Positions 26,240 through 35,510 are shown, numbered from the stretch's first letter. The stretch is DNA of 64,000 nt from Pseudogracilibacillus sp037892545 (GCF_037892545.1 NZ_JBBKBG010000002.1:124001-188000), one strand, 5' to 3'. Notes: generated by a model not told the origin, from the sequence alone. Program-made: numbers and translations.

Positions 26240-27203
26240 AAAGGTTTTACCTATCTTAGTTGTTATGTCATTATTTGTTGCATGTTCGAATAATGATACG
26301 CAAGTAAATGATGTGACAGAAGATACGAATGTAGAAACAGAGGAAGCGGAATTTCCAGTTACCGTAGAGGTGGAAGGAAAAGAAGTGACGGTGGAAGCTG
26401 CACCGAAAAATATTTTACCAATGTCATTAGAAGTAGCTGAAATTGTATTAGAATTAACGACTCCAGAAAATGTAACGGCTACGACAAAGGGAATTGATGA
26501 CCCATTATTATCAACGAAAGTAGAAGAAGGGAAGCAAATTGAAGAACGGATTGGTGCGGCAACAAATGTAGATACAGAAGAAATTATTGCACTGGATACA
26601 GATTTATTAATTATGACGAAAATGTATGGTCAAGAAGAAGATGCCGAAGATGTTTTATCTCAATTTGATACACCGATTCTTTCATTCAGTCCGTTTGTAA
26701 CGGTAGAAAAATTCCAAGATGCTGCTTTAATAATTGGGGAAGCAATAGGGAAAAAAGAAATGGCAATAGAAAAAGTAGATCAGATGAATGAGGAAATAGA
26801 AGCAATACAAGAGAAAATTCCTGAAGGAGATACACCGTCTGTATTGGTGTTATCTGAGGTCGGTGGAGATATGGGGCCATTTATGTTAGGACCAACAAAT
26901 ATTTCTTATGATTTAGTACAATTAGCTGGTGCAACACCTGCAACAGATAGTATCGATTTAGAACGTTCTGGACCAGCAGAAATGGAACAAATTATCAACA
27001 TGGACCCTGATTATATTGTATTATTGGACTTCTTCGGAAAAGGGGAAAAGTCATTTAGTGATTTAATGGAAGACCCAGGCTGGAAGACATTAACTGCAGT
27101 AAAAGAAGATAAAATTATGTTAGAAGATGCAAAATATATTTTGAATCCAAATTTTGAAAATGCAAAAGGATTGGAAAAACTCGTCGATTTTATTTATGAG
27201 TAA
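26232..27203 (+). CDS. ABC importer substrate-binding lipoprotein
   Basis: A 323-residue lipoprotein of the FepB/BtuF type. Lipobox FVAC with acylated Cys at about residue 18. An acidic linker follows, then the two-lobed binding fold with the conserved IALDTDLLIM and INMDPDYIVLL motifs. The ligand may be a siderophore, heme or cobalamin. GAGGAGA is nine bases from the ATG at 26232, which is preferred to the TTG at 26223. As the last gene of hemQ-permease-ATPase-binding protein, it is followed by a terminator. Confidence 0.9.
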   Translation: MFKKVLPILVVMSLFVACSNNDTQVNDVTEDTNVETEEAEFPVTVEVEGKEVTVEAAPKNILPMSLEVAEIVLELTTPENVTATTKGIDDPLLSTKVEEGKQIEERIGAATNVDTEEIIALDTDLLIMTKMYGQEEDAEDVLSQFDTPILSFSPFVTVEKFQDAALIIGEAIGKKEMAIEKVDQMNEEIEAIQEKIPEGDTPSVLVLSEVGGDMGPFMLGPTNISYDLVQLAGATPATDSIDLERSGPAEMEQIINMDPDYIVLLDFFGKGEKSFSDLMEDPGWKTLTAVKEDKIMLEDAKYILNPNFENAKGLEKLVDFIYE

Positions 27204-27207
27204 AAGG

Positions 27208-27251
27208 AAAGCTAGGGAGATGATCAATGGTCATTGCTCCTAGCTTTTTTT
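27208..27251 (+). terminator. Terminator of hemQ/ABC importer unit
   Basis: AAAGCTAGG-GAG pairs with CTCCTAGCTTT and runs into TTTTTT. Confidence 0.8.
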
Positions 27252-27364
27252 CATTACATGTTCATTTCATATATGAAATATTAGATGAAAATTAGATCAT
27301 CTGTTATAATGTATAATATTGTAAAATATCAGAATATTACGTACGTAAGAAAGAAGGATGACAG

Positions 27365-28483
27365 ATGGCAGAAGTGAAAAAATCACCATTCCGTGCTGAT
27401 TATGTTGGCTCATTTTTACGCCCAGAAAGTATAAAAAAGGCTAGAGAAGCTTTTCAAGCAGGGGATATCACAGCGGAAGAATTAAGAAAAGTAGAAGATG
27501 AAGCAATTAAAGATTTAGTGAATAAACAAGCTGAAATTGGACTAGAAGCTGTGACAGACGGAGAGTTTCGCCGTAGTTGGTGGCATCTAGACTTTATGTG
27601 GGGATTAGACGGTGTTGAAAAGGCATATACAGAATCTGGTTTAAAATTCCAAGGTGTTGAAACGAGAAATGAAACAGCTAAAATTGTTGGGAAAATTGAC
27701 TTTTCAAACCACCCATTTTTAGAAGACTATAAATATTTAGCATCCATCAAACCTGAAGGTGTGATTGCTAGACAAACCTTCCCTTCAGCAGCACAATTTT
27801 TATATGAAGTTACAAAACCACATAATATTGAAAATACAGAGAGAATATATCCGAACAAAAAGGAATTACACGACGATATTGTTCAAGCGTATAAAAAAGC
27901 ATTTCAAGCATTTTATGATTTAGGTTGTCGTAGTATTCAAATAGATGAAGTAATTTGGGCAGTATTATGTGACAAGGATTACCGGGAAAAGGTAGAAGCG
28001 AACGGTGTTGACGTCGATGCATTAATCGAGGAATATATTGATTTAAGTAACCGTGTTTTAGAAGGTCTACCAGAGGACTTAATTGTAACGACACATGTTT
28101 GTCGTGGGAATTATCGATCTACATGGCATTATTCAGGTGGCTATGATCCTGTTGCCGATGCATTATTTGGTCGTGAAAATGTTCATGCTTATTATCTAGA
28201 ATTTGATACAGATCGTGCAGGTGGATTTGAACCATTACAGTATGTATCTGGTGATAAACAAGTCGTGTTAGGGTTAATTACTTCGAAAAGCCCGGAACTT
28301 GAAAAAGAAGAAGATGTTATTGCACGTATTGAAGAAGCGGCAAAATATGTTCCACTAGATAGATTATGTTTAAGCCCACAATGTGGATTCTCCTCTACGG
28401 AAGAAGGAAATGAACTAACTGAAGAAGATCAGTGGGAAAAAATGAAATTAATTAAGCGTATCGCTGATAAAGTTTGGGGATAA
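27365..28483 (+). CDS. MetE-like cobalamin-independent methionine synthase family protein (YxjG/YxjH)
   Basis: A 372-residue single-domain protein of the C-terminal MetE fold (YxjG/YxjH type). N terminus PFRADYVGSFLRPE is characteristic. Zinc ligands are seen in THVCRGNY (about 240) and SPQCGFSS (about 340). The family transfers a methyl group to homocysteine or cleaves S-methylated precursors. AGAAGGATG precedes the ATG. Unlike B. subtilis yxjG, no S-box riboswitch is seen in the short upstream region. Confidence 0.88.
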   Translation: MAEVKKSPFRADYVGSFLRPESIKKAREAFQAGDITAEELRKVEDEAIKDLVNKQAEIGLEAVTDGEFRRSWWHLDFMWGLDGVEKAYTESGLKFQGVETRNETAKIVGKIDFSNHPFLEDYKYLASIKPEGVIARQTFPSAAQFLYEVTKPHNIENTERIYPNKKELHDDIVQAYKKAFQAFYDLGCRSIQIDEVIWAVLCDKDYREKVEANGVDVDALIEEYIDLSNRVLEGLPEDLIVTTHVCRGNYRSTWHYSGGYDPVADALFGRENVHAYYLEFDTDRAGGFEPLQYVSGDKQVVLGLITSKSPELEKEEDVIARIEEAAKYVPLDRLCLSPQCGFSSTEEGNELTEEDQWEKMKLIKRIADKVWG

Positions 28484-28486
28484 TAA

Positions 28487-28524
28487 AAAGGAGCTAAATG
28501 ATATTTTCGTCATTTAGCTCTTTT
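28487..28524. terminator. Terminator between convergent genes
   Basis: AAAAGGAGCTAAATGA pairs with TCATTTAGCTCTTTT around a short loop. Confidence 0.85.
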
Positions 28525-28536
28525 CTATTAAAAATG

Positions 28537-29499
28537 TTAATAATCGATATAATGTGTAATTAAATAAACCGTTCGATTCATGGTCGTGTAACCTAAGTAT
28601 GTATCTGCCTCTACTTTATCTGAGTACTCTTTGTATTCAGCTTCTTTATTTTTAATCCATTCACGTTGATCTTCTAATAATTCATCGTATACGTCAGAAG
28701 GAAGGTCTTCTTTTAGTACATCCCAAACTTCATTTAATAGATTATCCCAATCTGAAACAAATTTATAAGAAATCATAGAATAATCATGCATATATCCAGC
28801 ATCATAAGCGGCATCTTTCATACGGCTCTCTATCGCCATTGCTTTATCATAATATTTATCATACTTACTTTGTGATGCAGCAGCTTTTTTCTCTTCTTCC
28901 TTACGTTTTTCCTCAGCTTTTTTCTCTTCTTCTTTACGTTTTTTCTCTGCTTTCTTTTCTTCCTTTTCACGTTCTTTTTCTGCAAAAGCAATTGTAGCAT
29001 CTTCTAATGCATACCCTAATTCTTTATGGCGATCATATACTTCCGATGAATCGATGGTGAAGTCAAAGTCCTCTAAAGCTTTTGCAGCTTTTTCAAATTT
29101 TTCATTTTTAATATCTTTTTCAATTTTATCTAAGGAAGCTAATAGTTTTTCTTCCTCTTCTTTATTTTTTTCAACGGTAGTTAATGTTTCCTTTACTTCT
29201 TTTTTCATTTTGTCATTGATGGCATCATGTTTTAAAATGTTATTTGCAAGATCATATGTCTCATCCCAATCATCTTCATCCATGGAGTTTAATTCCTTAT
29301 ACATATCAATGAGTTCTATTTTTTCTTTCGCTTCTTTTCCGTCTCCCTCTTCGTCTAAAGCATATTCATATAGTTTTAAGGCTTGGTCATATTCTCCTTT
29401 ATCGAACGCTTCATTACCTTCTTTTAATAAATCATCATAAGGAGAACTACAAGCAGCTAATACGAATATTGCAACGGAAATTAGTAAAAATCTTTTCAA
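28537..29499 (-). CDS. Lipoprotein with TPR-like repeats and Lys/Glu-rich helix
   Basis: A 320-residue lipoprotein. Signal peptide with lipobox LAAC (Cys16). Residues 20-60 form a TPR-like pair of helices (EGNEAFDKGEYDQALKLYEY). Residues about 95-210 are strongly charged helix, with a repeated KKRKEEEKKAEEKRKEEEKK stretch typical of coiled coil. The last 100 residues contain a Q-x-x-W-type segment (LLEDQREWIKNKEAEY) that recalls the LprI lysozyme-inhibitor domain. Start is TTG with AAAGGAG upstream. Function is not known; a cell-envelope role is inferred. Confidence 0.75.
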   Translation of the reverse strand: MKRFLLISVAIFVLAACSSPYDDLLKEGNEAFDKGEYDQALKLYEYALDEEGDGKEAKEKIELIDMYKELNSMDEDDWDETYDLANNILKHDAINDKMKKEVKETLTTVEKNKEEEEKLLASLDKIEKDIKNEKFEKAAKALEDFDFTIDSSEVYDRHKELGYALEDATIAFAEKEREKEEKKAEKKRKEEEKKAEEKRKEEEKKAAASQSKYDKYYDKAMAIESRMKDAAYDAGYMHDYSMISYKFVSDWDNLLNEVWDVLKEDLPSDVYDELLEDQREWIKNKEAEYKEYSDKVEADTYLGYTTMNRTVYLITHYIDY

Positions 29500-29705
29500 A
29501 ATATGTACTCCTTTCGTGTTATGAAAATTAGTATGTCTATTTTTGATTATACAATAAATACAACTAAATAGGTAAATTTTACTTAGTCATGTCCTTAAAA
29601 ATGATACTGAATTTATTAAAGCTTTCTCGTTAAAAGGCTAACAGTTTTTTTCATGTCATTTAACTGTTATAGAACGTTTTCTTGTATATAATAAAAAGGT
29701 ATATA

Positions 29706-29743
29706 AAAATACTCTAAAGACATCAACATCTTTAGAGTATTTT
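29706..29743. terminator. Symmetric terminator hairpin
   Basis: A perfect 15-bp stem, AAAATACTCTAAAGA with TCTTTAGAGTATTTT, 8-base loop. It can act on either strand and most likely ends the gene pair at 29837-30665. No gene is seen in the rest of 29500-29836. Confidence 0.85.
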
Positions 29744-29836
29744 TCATTGTATCATGTCACATATTTATTTTTATTCCATACGATAGAAATATGGATGATG
29801 GATTATTTGGAAGATATTTCGAACATTAGAAAAACA

Positions 29837-30055
29837 TTAAAACCATTTTCTTTTTTGTTGTTTCTTTTCGATATTATGAAGCCTTTCATCAATATCTCTT
29901 AATATAAACGTCTGTTCCTCGACTAATTTTTTAAGAGTTTGTTCTTCTAAATCTTCCATCTCTTTCTCTGGTAAAGATTTTTTTAAGTTTTTAACTTGTT
30001 CTTCAATATAAGTGAAGTCAAAAAGGTCGTGTTGAAAAGGACTTTGTTTAACCAT
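29837..30055 (-). CDS. Small helical protein coupled to SPOCS-like gene
   Basis: A 72-residue hydrophilic protein, almost entirely charged helix (EQVKNLKKSLPEKEMEDLEEQT), with no membrane segment. The ATG at 30055 overlaps the end of the upstream gene by 8 bases (ATGGTTAA), so translation is coupled. The frame continues to 30091 but that start has no ribosome site. No family recognised. It is probably a partner of the spore-coat-type protein encoded upstream. Confidence 0.6.
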   Translation of the reverse strand: MVKQSPFQHDLFDFTYIEEQVKNLKKSLPEKEMEDLEEQTLKKLVEEQTFILRDIDERLHNIEKKQQKRKWF

Positions 30056-30665
30056 ACCAATCACTGCCTTCACAACGATTGTCATTGACATCTTTCACAA
30101 CTCTTAAGTTAGGAGCCTTTGTGACGACTGGTCTCGTTACAGTTAAGTTCGTAGAGAGAACAACCTTAAATAAAATATTTCCTACTGAAATACCTAATGC
30201 TTCAATACCTTGAGTGACGACAGATTCTATTTTAAAAGGTGATTCATGAATTCTGTCTTCCGGGCATACTCCTGGACATACTGTTTCTTGCTGGAAAGGA
30301 ATATTAATTTGTAATGGGGTTTCAATTCCTAAAATGGTAATATTCGCTGGTAAATAACCTGTATTAATAACCATATCTTTTACGACTGTCGTTTGCGTGA
30401 CAATTCCACTTAACTCTGGTGTTAGAGTTATAAGTGGTGTAATAACTCCTCCAGGTCCAATATCAATAATATCTCCTAATGTAGGGATTGGAACGGAAAG
30501 TTCTGCAATTTTGTATATTTTTTTATTACAAATTAGAGAATCAACTACAATACAATCGGATGCTAAGTTTGGTGGACATTTCTGTTGGCTATGGAATTCA
30601 CATTCATAACAAGGTCTTTCCTTATGGCGACAAGCTTCACAAGTAACATGTTTATCTTTACTCAT
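30048..30665 (-). CDS. SPOCS/DUF3794-like spore coat or exosporium protein
   Basis: A 205-residue protein beginning with a Cys-rich segment (CEACRHKERPCYECEFHSQQKC), then a beta-rich domain with CIVVDSLICNKKIYKIAELSVPIPT, which resembles the SPOCS (DUF3794, SipL/SpoIVA-type) domain found in coat proteins of spore-forming Firmicutes. No signal peptide. AAAGGATGG precedes the ATG. The downstream gene is translationally coupled. The family is inferred from the domain resemblance and Cys content; other Cys-rich coat families are possible. Confidence 0.6.
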   Translation of the reverse strand: MSKDKHVTCEACRHKERPCYECEFHSQQKCPPNLASDCIVVDSLICNKKIYKIAELSVPIPTLGDIIDIGPGGVITPLITLTPELSGIVTQTTVVKDMVINTGYLPANITILGIETPLQINIPFQQETVCPGVCPEDRIHESPFKIESVVTQGIEALGISVGNILFKVVLSTNLTVTRPVVTKAPNLRVVKDVNDNRCEGSDWYG

Positions 30666-30861
30666 TTAAACCATCCTTTCTTTTAGATTTATTACAATAT
30701 ATGAATTTGTGTCGTATCCGAAATGGCGCTTATCTATCAAAGTTATACATTGAATGAATCATCTACATGACATATACATCTACGTACATCATTTTCTATT
30801 TATTTCATGCTATTTCCATTTTATTATTATGGTAAAATAAGAAAGAGAAGGAGGTTTTTTT

Positions 30862-31761
30862 GTGTCTGATTTATTGTTAGATTATTTCTCTGAATGGCTC
30901 GAAAAAATGCTTGCAACTATTACGACGTCTGATGTATATATCGATAAAATAGCACTAACAGCTATATTAGTGGTATTGGCATTAAGTTTACATATTTTTT
31001 CGAAAAAATTTATTATGAAAAATGTTACAAGTTTAAAGGATCAATTTTTATGGAAAAAAATATCGAAGCGAACCATTACGACATTATTAACGATCGCTAT
31101 ATTTGCAATTTGGATTCGCTCTTTAAATGCTTTCGTGATGATTTTATTATTACTAGGTATTTTTGTCGTCTTTATCGTAAAAGGATTAACGAATAATTTG
31201 ATTGGTTATTTTGTTATTAAACATGGAAAATACTTTAAAGAAGGCCACCGAATTGAAATTAACGATGTAATGGGAGATGTTGTCGCTATAAAATTCACAC
31301 ATTTTGAGTTGCTTGAAGTGAGAAAATGGTTATCATCTGATTCCAATACAGGTCGTATGCTAAAGTTTCCAAATAAAACGATTTTTGAGGAAACCATTGA
31401 AGTTGTCGGGAGAAAATATGCTTATATATGGCATGAAATTCAATTCATATTAACTTTTGAAAGTAATTGGCAGGAAGCTGAAAAAATTATGCTAGAAGTT
31501 GGTAATCGGTATTATGCTGATTTTATTCAAGAGGCGAAGGATAGAGGGGATAATATAATTATCGAAGCGGAAGAGCAGTATAAACCAGTATTTGCTTTAC
31601 ATTCCAATGAGGATGGAATCATTGTAACATTACGTTATATGGTTGATTATAGAAAAGGGACAGCTACGAAAACGCGATTTCATCGAGAAATTTTGCCGAA
31701 ATTTCATGCACATCCTGAAATTGAATATGCTGCAACAGATGTTCGAATTTTTGAAATGTAA
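30862..31761 (+). CDS. MscS-family mechanosensitive ion channel protein
   Basis: A 299-residue membrane protein: about three hydrophobic segments in the first 120 residues, the last of which (VIVKGLTNNLIGYFVI region) leads into the beta domain with FKEGHRIEINDVMGDVVAIKFTHFELLE, the hallmark of MscS. The C-terminal part is the cytoplasmic vestibule. Such channels release solutes on hypo-osmotic shock. Start is GTG with AAGGAGG upstream. Confidence 0.85.
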   Translation: MSDLLLDYFSEWLEKMLATITTSDVYIDKIALTAILVVLALSLHIFSKKFIMKNVTSLKDQFLWKKISKRTITTLLTIAIFAIWIRSLNAFVMILLLLGIFVVFIVKGLTNNLIGYFVIKHGKYFKEGHRIEINDVMGDVVAIKFTHFELLEVRKWLSSDSNTGRMLKFPNKTIFEETIEVVGRKYAYIWHEIQFILTFESNWQEAEKIMLEVGNRYYADFIQEAKDRGDNIIIEAEEQYKPVFALHSNEDGIIVTLRYMVDYRKGTATKTRFHREILPKFHAHPEIEYAATDVRIFEM

Positions 31762-31765
31762 AAAT

Positions 31766-31806
31766 AAACATGAGACATGAGCGCACACGGTCTCATGTTT
31801 TTTATG
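31766..31806 (+). terminator. Terminator after MscS-family gene
   Basis: AAACATGAGAC pairs with GTCTCATGTTT, then TTTT. Confidence 0.85.
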
Positions 31807-31937
31807 ATTCGGCTATATTTTAAATAATAACTGCTAGACTTATTGTATTAAATTAAATGTGTGATGTAATATGAAATCGATTAGAGGAAGTAGCGTGTAT
31901 TTTGTAGTAAAATGTATACAAATGAGGAGGATGTTAC

Positions 31938-33074
31938 ATGAAAATTATTTCGATGGAACCGACACCTAGTCCATATTCAATGAAAGTAAATGTAAATGAA
32001 ACTTTACCGGATGGAGAAGCATTCAATTTTTTAGAAACGGATCCGCTTCATGAAGCACCATCTTATATACAGAAATTATTTGAAATTAATGGCGTAAAAG
32101 GAGTTTATCGTGTCATTGATTTTATAACAATTGAGCGTAATCCTCGTGTTCCTTGGGAAGAAATTTTGCCTGAAGTGTACACGATATTTGGTGCAGATAG
32201 TAATACAGATGATTTATTTTCTAAAGCTGTGACACAAGAAGAAAACGAAGCATTTGGAGAAGTAAAGGTTGAAATCCAAATGATTCGAAATATCCCGACA
32301 CAAGTGAAATTAACTGAAGCGGAAGTGGAGAAACGTTACGCACTACCAGAACGATTAACGAATGCAGCAATGGAAGCTGCAAGTGCATCGAACAGTTATT
32401 TACTTGAAAGAAAATGGATTGAACAAAGTCCAAGATATGGCGAGTTAGACGAAATAGGTCGGGCAGTTGTAGAAGAATTAGACGCTGCATATACAGATGA
32501 GAGATTGAATCAGTTGTTGCAAGCAGCCCTGCTTGATGAGGCGCCTAAAGAAACGTATCGTCAAAAAGTTACCGTTCATATGTTAGAAGCGGATAATTGG
32601 CGAGATCGGTATGCAGTATTGGCGAATATGCCCGATCCGACAGAAGACGATTATCCTTTATTAAATAAAGCATTAGAGGACGATAACTCGTCCGTCCGAA
32701 GAATTGCGACAGCATATTTAGGGATGATTGAACAGAAAGAAACATTGCCATATTTATATAAAGCTTTGCGAGATCGTTCTGTCAACGTACGTCGAACGGC
32801 AGGGGATTGTTTAAGTGACTTAGGGTTTAAAGAAGCAATACCAGAAATGATTCAAACATTAGAGGATAAAAGCCGGATTGTTCGTTGGCGTGCGGCAATG
32901 TTTCTATACGAAGTAGGGGATGAAACAGCGATCCCGGCTTTACAAAAGGCATTGGAAGATACAGAGTTTGAAGTACGAATGCAGGCGAAAATGGCACTTA
33001 CTCGCATTGAAAGCGGAAAAGAGGGAGAAGGTTCTATTTGGCAACAAATGGAACAAGCGACAAAGAAAAATTAA
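31938..33074 (+). CDS. CvfC/YpgR-like protein with NifU-N and HEAT repeats
   Basis: A 378-residue protein. The N-terminal 85 residues match the NFU scaffold N-terminal domain (EPTPSPYSMKVNVNETLP, then FEINGVKGVYRVIDFITIERN). The C-terminal third consists of HEAT-like helical repeats (for example SVRRIATAYLGMI, NVRRTAGDCLSDLG, IVRWRAAMFLYEVG). The arrangement is that of B. subtilis YpgR and S. aureus conserved virulence factor C. Molecular role is not established. AGGAGG precedes the ATG. Confidence 0.85.
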   Translation: MKIISMEPTPSPYSMKVNVNETLPDGEAFNFLETDPLHEAPSYIQKLFEINGVKGVYRVIDFITIERNPRVPWEEILPEVYTIFGADSNTDDLFSKAVTQEENEAFGEVKVEIQMIRNIPTQVKLTEAEVEKRYALPERLTNAAMEAASASNSYLLERKWIEQSPRYGELDEIGRAVVEELDAAYTDERLNQLLQAALLDEAPKETYRQKVTVHMLEADNWRDRYAVLANMPDPTEDDYPLLNKALEDDNSSVRRIATAYLGMIEQKETLPYLYKALRDRSVNVRRTAGDCLSDLGFKEAIPEMIQTLEDKSRIVRWRAAMFLYEVGDETAIPALQKALEDTEFEVRMQAKMALTRIESGKEGEGSIWQQMEQATKKN

Positions 33075-33195
33075 GCCTATAAGTTTATTGAAGCTCGTAT
33101 CCTATATTTAGTGGGTTGAAAAAGAATAGTTGGTTTCCCAAGTAATTTCGATTCATTTTCAGCCGATTGTGACAGCAAATAATTATTGGAAATAA

Positions 33196-33234
33196 AAAAG
33201 TGATGTTCACCTTATTTGGCGGACATCACTTTTC
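33196..33234. terminator. Terminator between convergent genes
   Basis: AAAGTGATGTTC pairs with GGACATCACTTT and T runs lie on both sides, ending the YpgR-type gene and yjiH-type gene. Confidence 0.8.
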
Positions 33235-33242
33235 GTTATTCA

Positions 33243-34583
33243 TTAAAAGAATAGATGTGCTAATAATACAATGACAGGTAGTGTGATAACGGTTCTTAAT
33301 AAGAAAATGATTACTAAATCTTTAAATGATACTGGTACCTTTGAACCTAATAGTAATCCACCAACCTCAGACATGTAAATAAGTTGTGTAATAGATAAAG
33401 CACCGATAATAAAACGAGTCATTTCAGATGCAATAGAAGCCCCGATAATGGATGGTAAAAACATATCCGCAAAACCAATTAAAATAGTTTGCGAAGCTTT
33501 TGCCGCTTCAGGCACTTGCATCCATTCTAAAATAGGGATAAAAGGAATTCCTAACCATTGGAAAAATGGTGTTCCTTCCGCAATCATTAAGGCGATTAAA
33601 CCAAAAGCCATCACGACAGGCGCAACCCCCATCCACATATCAAGAACATTTTTTACTCCTTCTGCAATAAAATTCCCTATTCCTTTTTCTGCACGGCTAC
33701 GTTTGATTGCTTTTTCATATCCATATGAAAATACATTATGCTCAGAAGGAATAGATTCATCGATCATCTTTTGCTCTGGATTAATATATTCATTTTTCTT
33801 ACGTGATAAAGGAGGAATACGTGGCATAATAATCGCCGCTACAAATCCAGCTACAGTAATCGTAAAGTAAAAAGGTAAAAACTTATGCTCTAATCCGAGT
33901 TTTTCAATAATAACTAATGTAAAAGTAATGGAAACAATCGAGAAAGTTGTACCGATAATTGCTGCTTCCCGTTTTGTATAATATCCATCCTCATATTGTT
34001 TACTCGTTAATAGTACTCCAATTGTACCATCACCAATCCATGATGCTAATGCGTCGATGGATGAACGACCTGGTAATTTAAATAAAGGTCGCATAATCTT
34101 TTTCATAAAAGCACCAATAAATTCTAACAATCCGAAATTCGTTAATAACGGTAAAAAGAAACCAGCGAATAAAAAGACAGAAAATAATACGTGTAATAAA
34201 TCATCTAATAATAATTGTCCTGTATCTTCTCCTACCATAATGTCTGGACCAATTTGGAAATAGATCATGAATGTAAAAATTGCTGCAATAAGACGCGTAA
34301 TCGTCCAGAAGTTCCCTACTAGAAACAAACGTTGTAAGAATGGTTTGTTGGTAAGGAGGGAAGGATTTATCGAAAAAGTAACGGTTAATATTCCGGTTAG
34401 AATAACGATGACCGTCATAATTAATGATAAGTAATTTGCTAATCCCTCCTGAATAAAACCGGCTAAAACGGCAATGGGGATAGTGAAATTCCCTGCGACT
34501 TTAATAGGTGTCATAAATAAAAATACACCGAGTAAAGAAGGGATAATAAATTTTATATGATCTTTTGCTTTAATATTATTCAT
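33243..34583 (-). CDS. YjiH family nucleoside-recognition membrane protein
   Basis: A 446-residue protein with about ten membrane segments of the YjiH/nucleoside recognition (Gate) family. Motifs include the SSIDALASWIGDGTIGVLLTS region and MFLPSIIGASI near the C terminus. The family is believed to move nucleosides or small metabolites but is not well characterised. TAGGAG upstream sets the ATG at 34583; the frame extends to 34649, which overlaps the promoter. A palindrome covers that promoter. Confidence 0.8.
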   Translation of the reverse strand: MNNIKAKDHIKFIIPSLLGVFLFMTPIKVAGNFTIPIAVLAGFIQEGLANYLSLIMTVIVILTGILTVTFSINPSLLTNKPFLQRLFLVGNFWTITRLIAAIFTFMIYFQIGPDIMVGEDTGQLLLDDLLHVLFSVFLFAGFFLPLLTNFGLLEFIGAFMKKIMRPLFKLPGRSSIDALASWIGDGTIGVLLTSKQYEDGYYTKREAAIIGTTFSIVSITFTLVIIEKLGLEHKFLPFYFTITVAGFVAAIIMPRIPPLSRKKNEYINPEQKMIDESIPSEHNVFSYGYEKAIKRSRAEKGIGNFIAEGVKNVLDMWMGVAPVVMAFGLIALMIAEGTPFFQWLGIPFIPILEWMQVPEAAKASQTILIGFADMFLPSIIGASIASEMTRFIIGALSITQLIYMSEVGGLLLGSKVPVSFKDLVIIFLLRTVITLPVIVLLAHLFF

Positions 34584-34619
34584 TTTCTTAACTCCTATTT
34601 CATTCAAATTCGATATAAT

Positions 34620-34649
34620 AAGTATACGGTATTTTGTATACTTATACAA
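34620..34649 (-). promoter_or_regulatory. Promoter with GTATAC dyad ahead of yjiH-type gene
   Basis: On the minus strand TTGTAT (34649-34644), 17 bases, TATACT (34626-34621) is a good sigma-A promoter. The dyad AAGTATAC-N8-GTATACTT (34620-34643) covers the spacer and -10. A bound repressor would block RNA polymerase. Confidence 0.6.
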
Positions 34650-34799
34650 CCCTGAAAAAGCGGAATGTATAAAGTTTAACTATTCTGACGATTTGGTTTG
34701 TGTATAAATATAAATGTACAACTGTTTAAGCACGTTCTTTTGAATTATAGCCAAAATATCGTACACTTATAGGTAGGAATTCATTAGGAGGGAACAGAG

Positions 34800-35138
34800 A
34801 TGGAATGGAATGAAATAACAGAAGTAGAAGAATGGGAAGCAATTTTAGAAAAATCAGTTGATAAAGATCAAGTTATTTTAAAACATAGTACAACTTGTCC
34901 AGTTAGTTTTAATGCATTAGATGAATATAATGATTATTTAGCAGATGCACCGGACAAGAATATTGATTATAGTTTAGTAAAGGTACGTGAATCACGTCCA
35001 GTTTCCAATCAAATTGAAGCGGATTTAGGAGTAAAGCATGAATCCCCACAAATTATTTATATTAAAAATAAAAAAGCGTATTGGAATACATCTCATTGGT
35101 CTGTAACAAAAGCTCATATGAAAGCAGTTATAGACTAA
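34800..35138 (+). CDS. brxC: Bacilliredoxin BrxC (YtxJ-like)
   Basis: A 112-residue thioredoxin-fold protein of the YtxJ family. The active-site Cys is in KHSTTCPVS (about residue 35), single Cys as in BrxC; the cis-Pro segment KHESPQ follows near 80. It acts on bacillithiolated proteins and removes bacillithiol. TAGGAGGG precedes the ATG. Bacillithiol is a Firmicute thiol, consistent with the host. Confidence 0.88.
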   Translation: MEWNEITEVEEWEAILEKSVDKDQVILKHSTTCPVSFNALDEYNDYLADAPDKNIDYSLVKVRESRPVSNQIEADLGVKHESPQIIYIKNKKAYWNTSHWSVTKAHMKAVID

Positions 35139-35166
35139 TTAAATGATGTATCTTTATAATGTGGAT

Positions 35167-35206
35167 CCCCTAGAATAAGGATGAAATCTATCTCTAGGGG
35201 TTTTTC
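35167..35206 (+). terminator. Terminator after brxC
   Basis: CCCCTAGA pairs with TCTAGGGG, then TTTTT. The remaining 35207-35510 has no gene and no clear promoter; it is AT-rich. Confidence 0.8.
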
Positions 35207-35510
35207 GTATGTGAAAAAGGATTGTTCTTATAGGCTATGGTATGTAAATGTTACTGTTGAATAGATGGAAATAGGCAAAAATGGCAATATGTTAGAAGAG
35301 CGGGATGGTAATTCCATCTTTTTACTTATATATAAAACCATCCCCATTCCTCATTAATTAACTTATATTTACGTATATAATTATTATTTAAGTTAACAGA
35401 TTATTTAAAAAAATGGAGGTGTTTACGAATTTTTTACATGAAATACATTCATATTTAACGTTGGTGTACTATATTGAAAAGTGTATCGTATTTCAAAAGG
35501 AGGATTTTTA

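Noticed and set aside
27252..27364. S-box (SAM) riboswitch upstream of the MetE-like gene
   Set aside because: The leader is only about 110 bases and has no S-box core sequence.
33448..33870. 140-codon frame opposite the YjiH-type gene
   Set aside because: Opposite strand of a gene with clear membrane segments and a promoter; no ribosome site.
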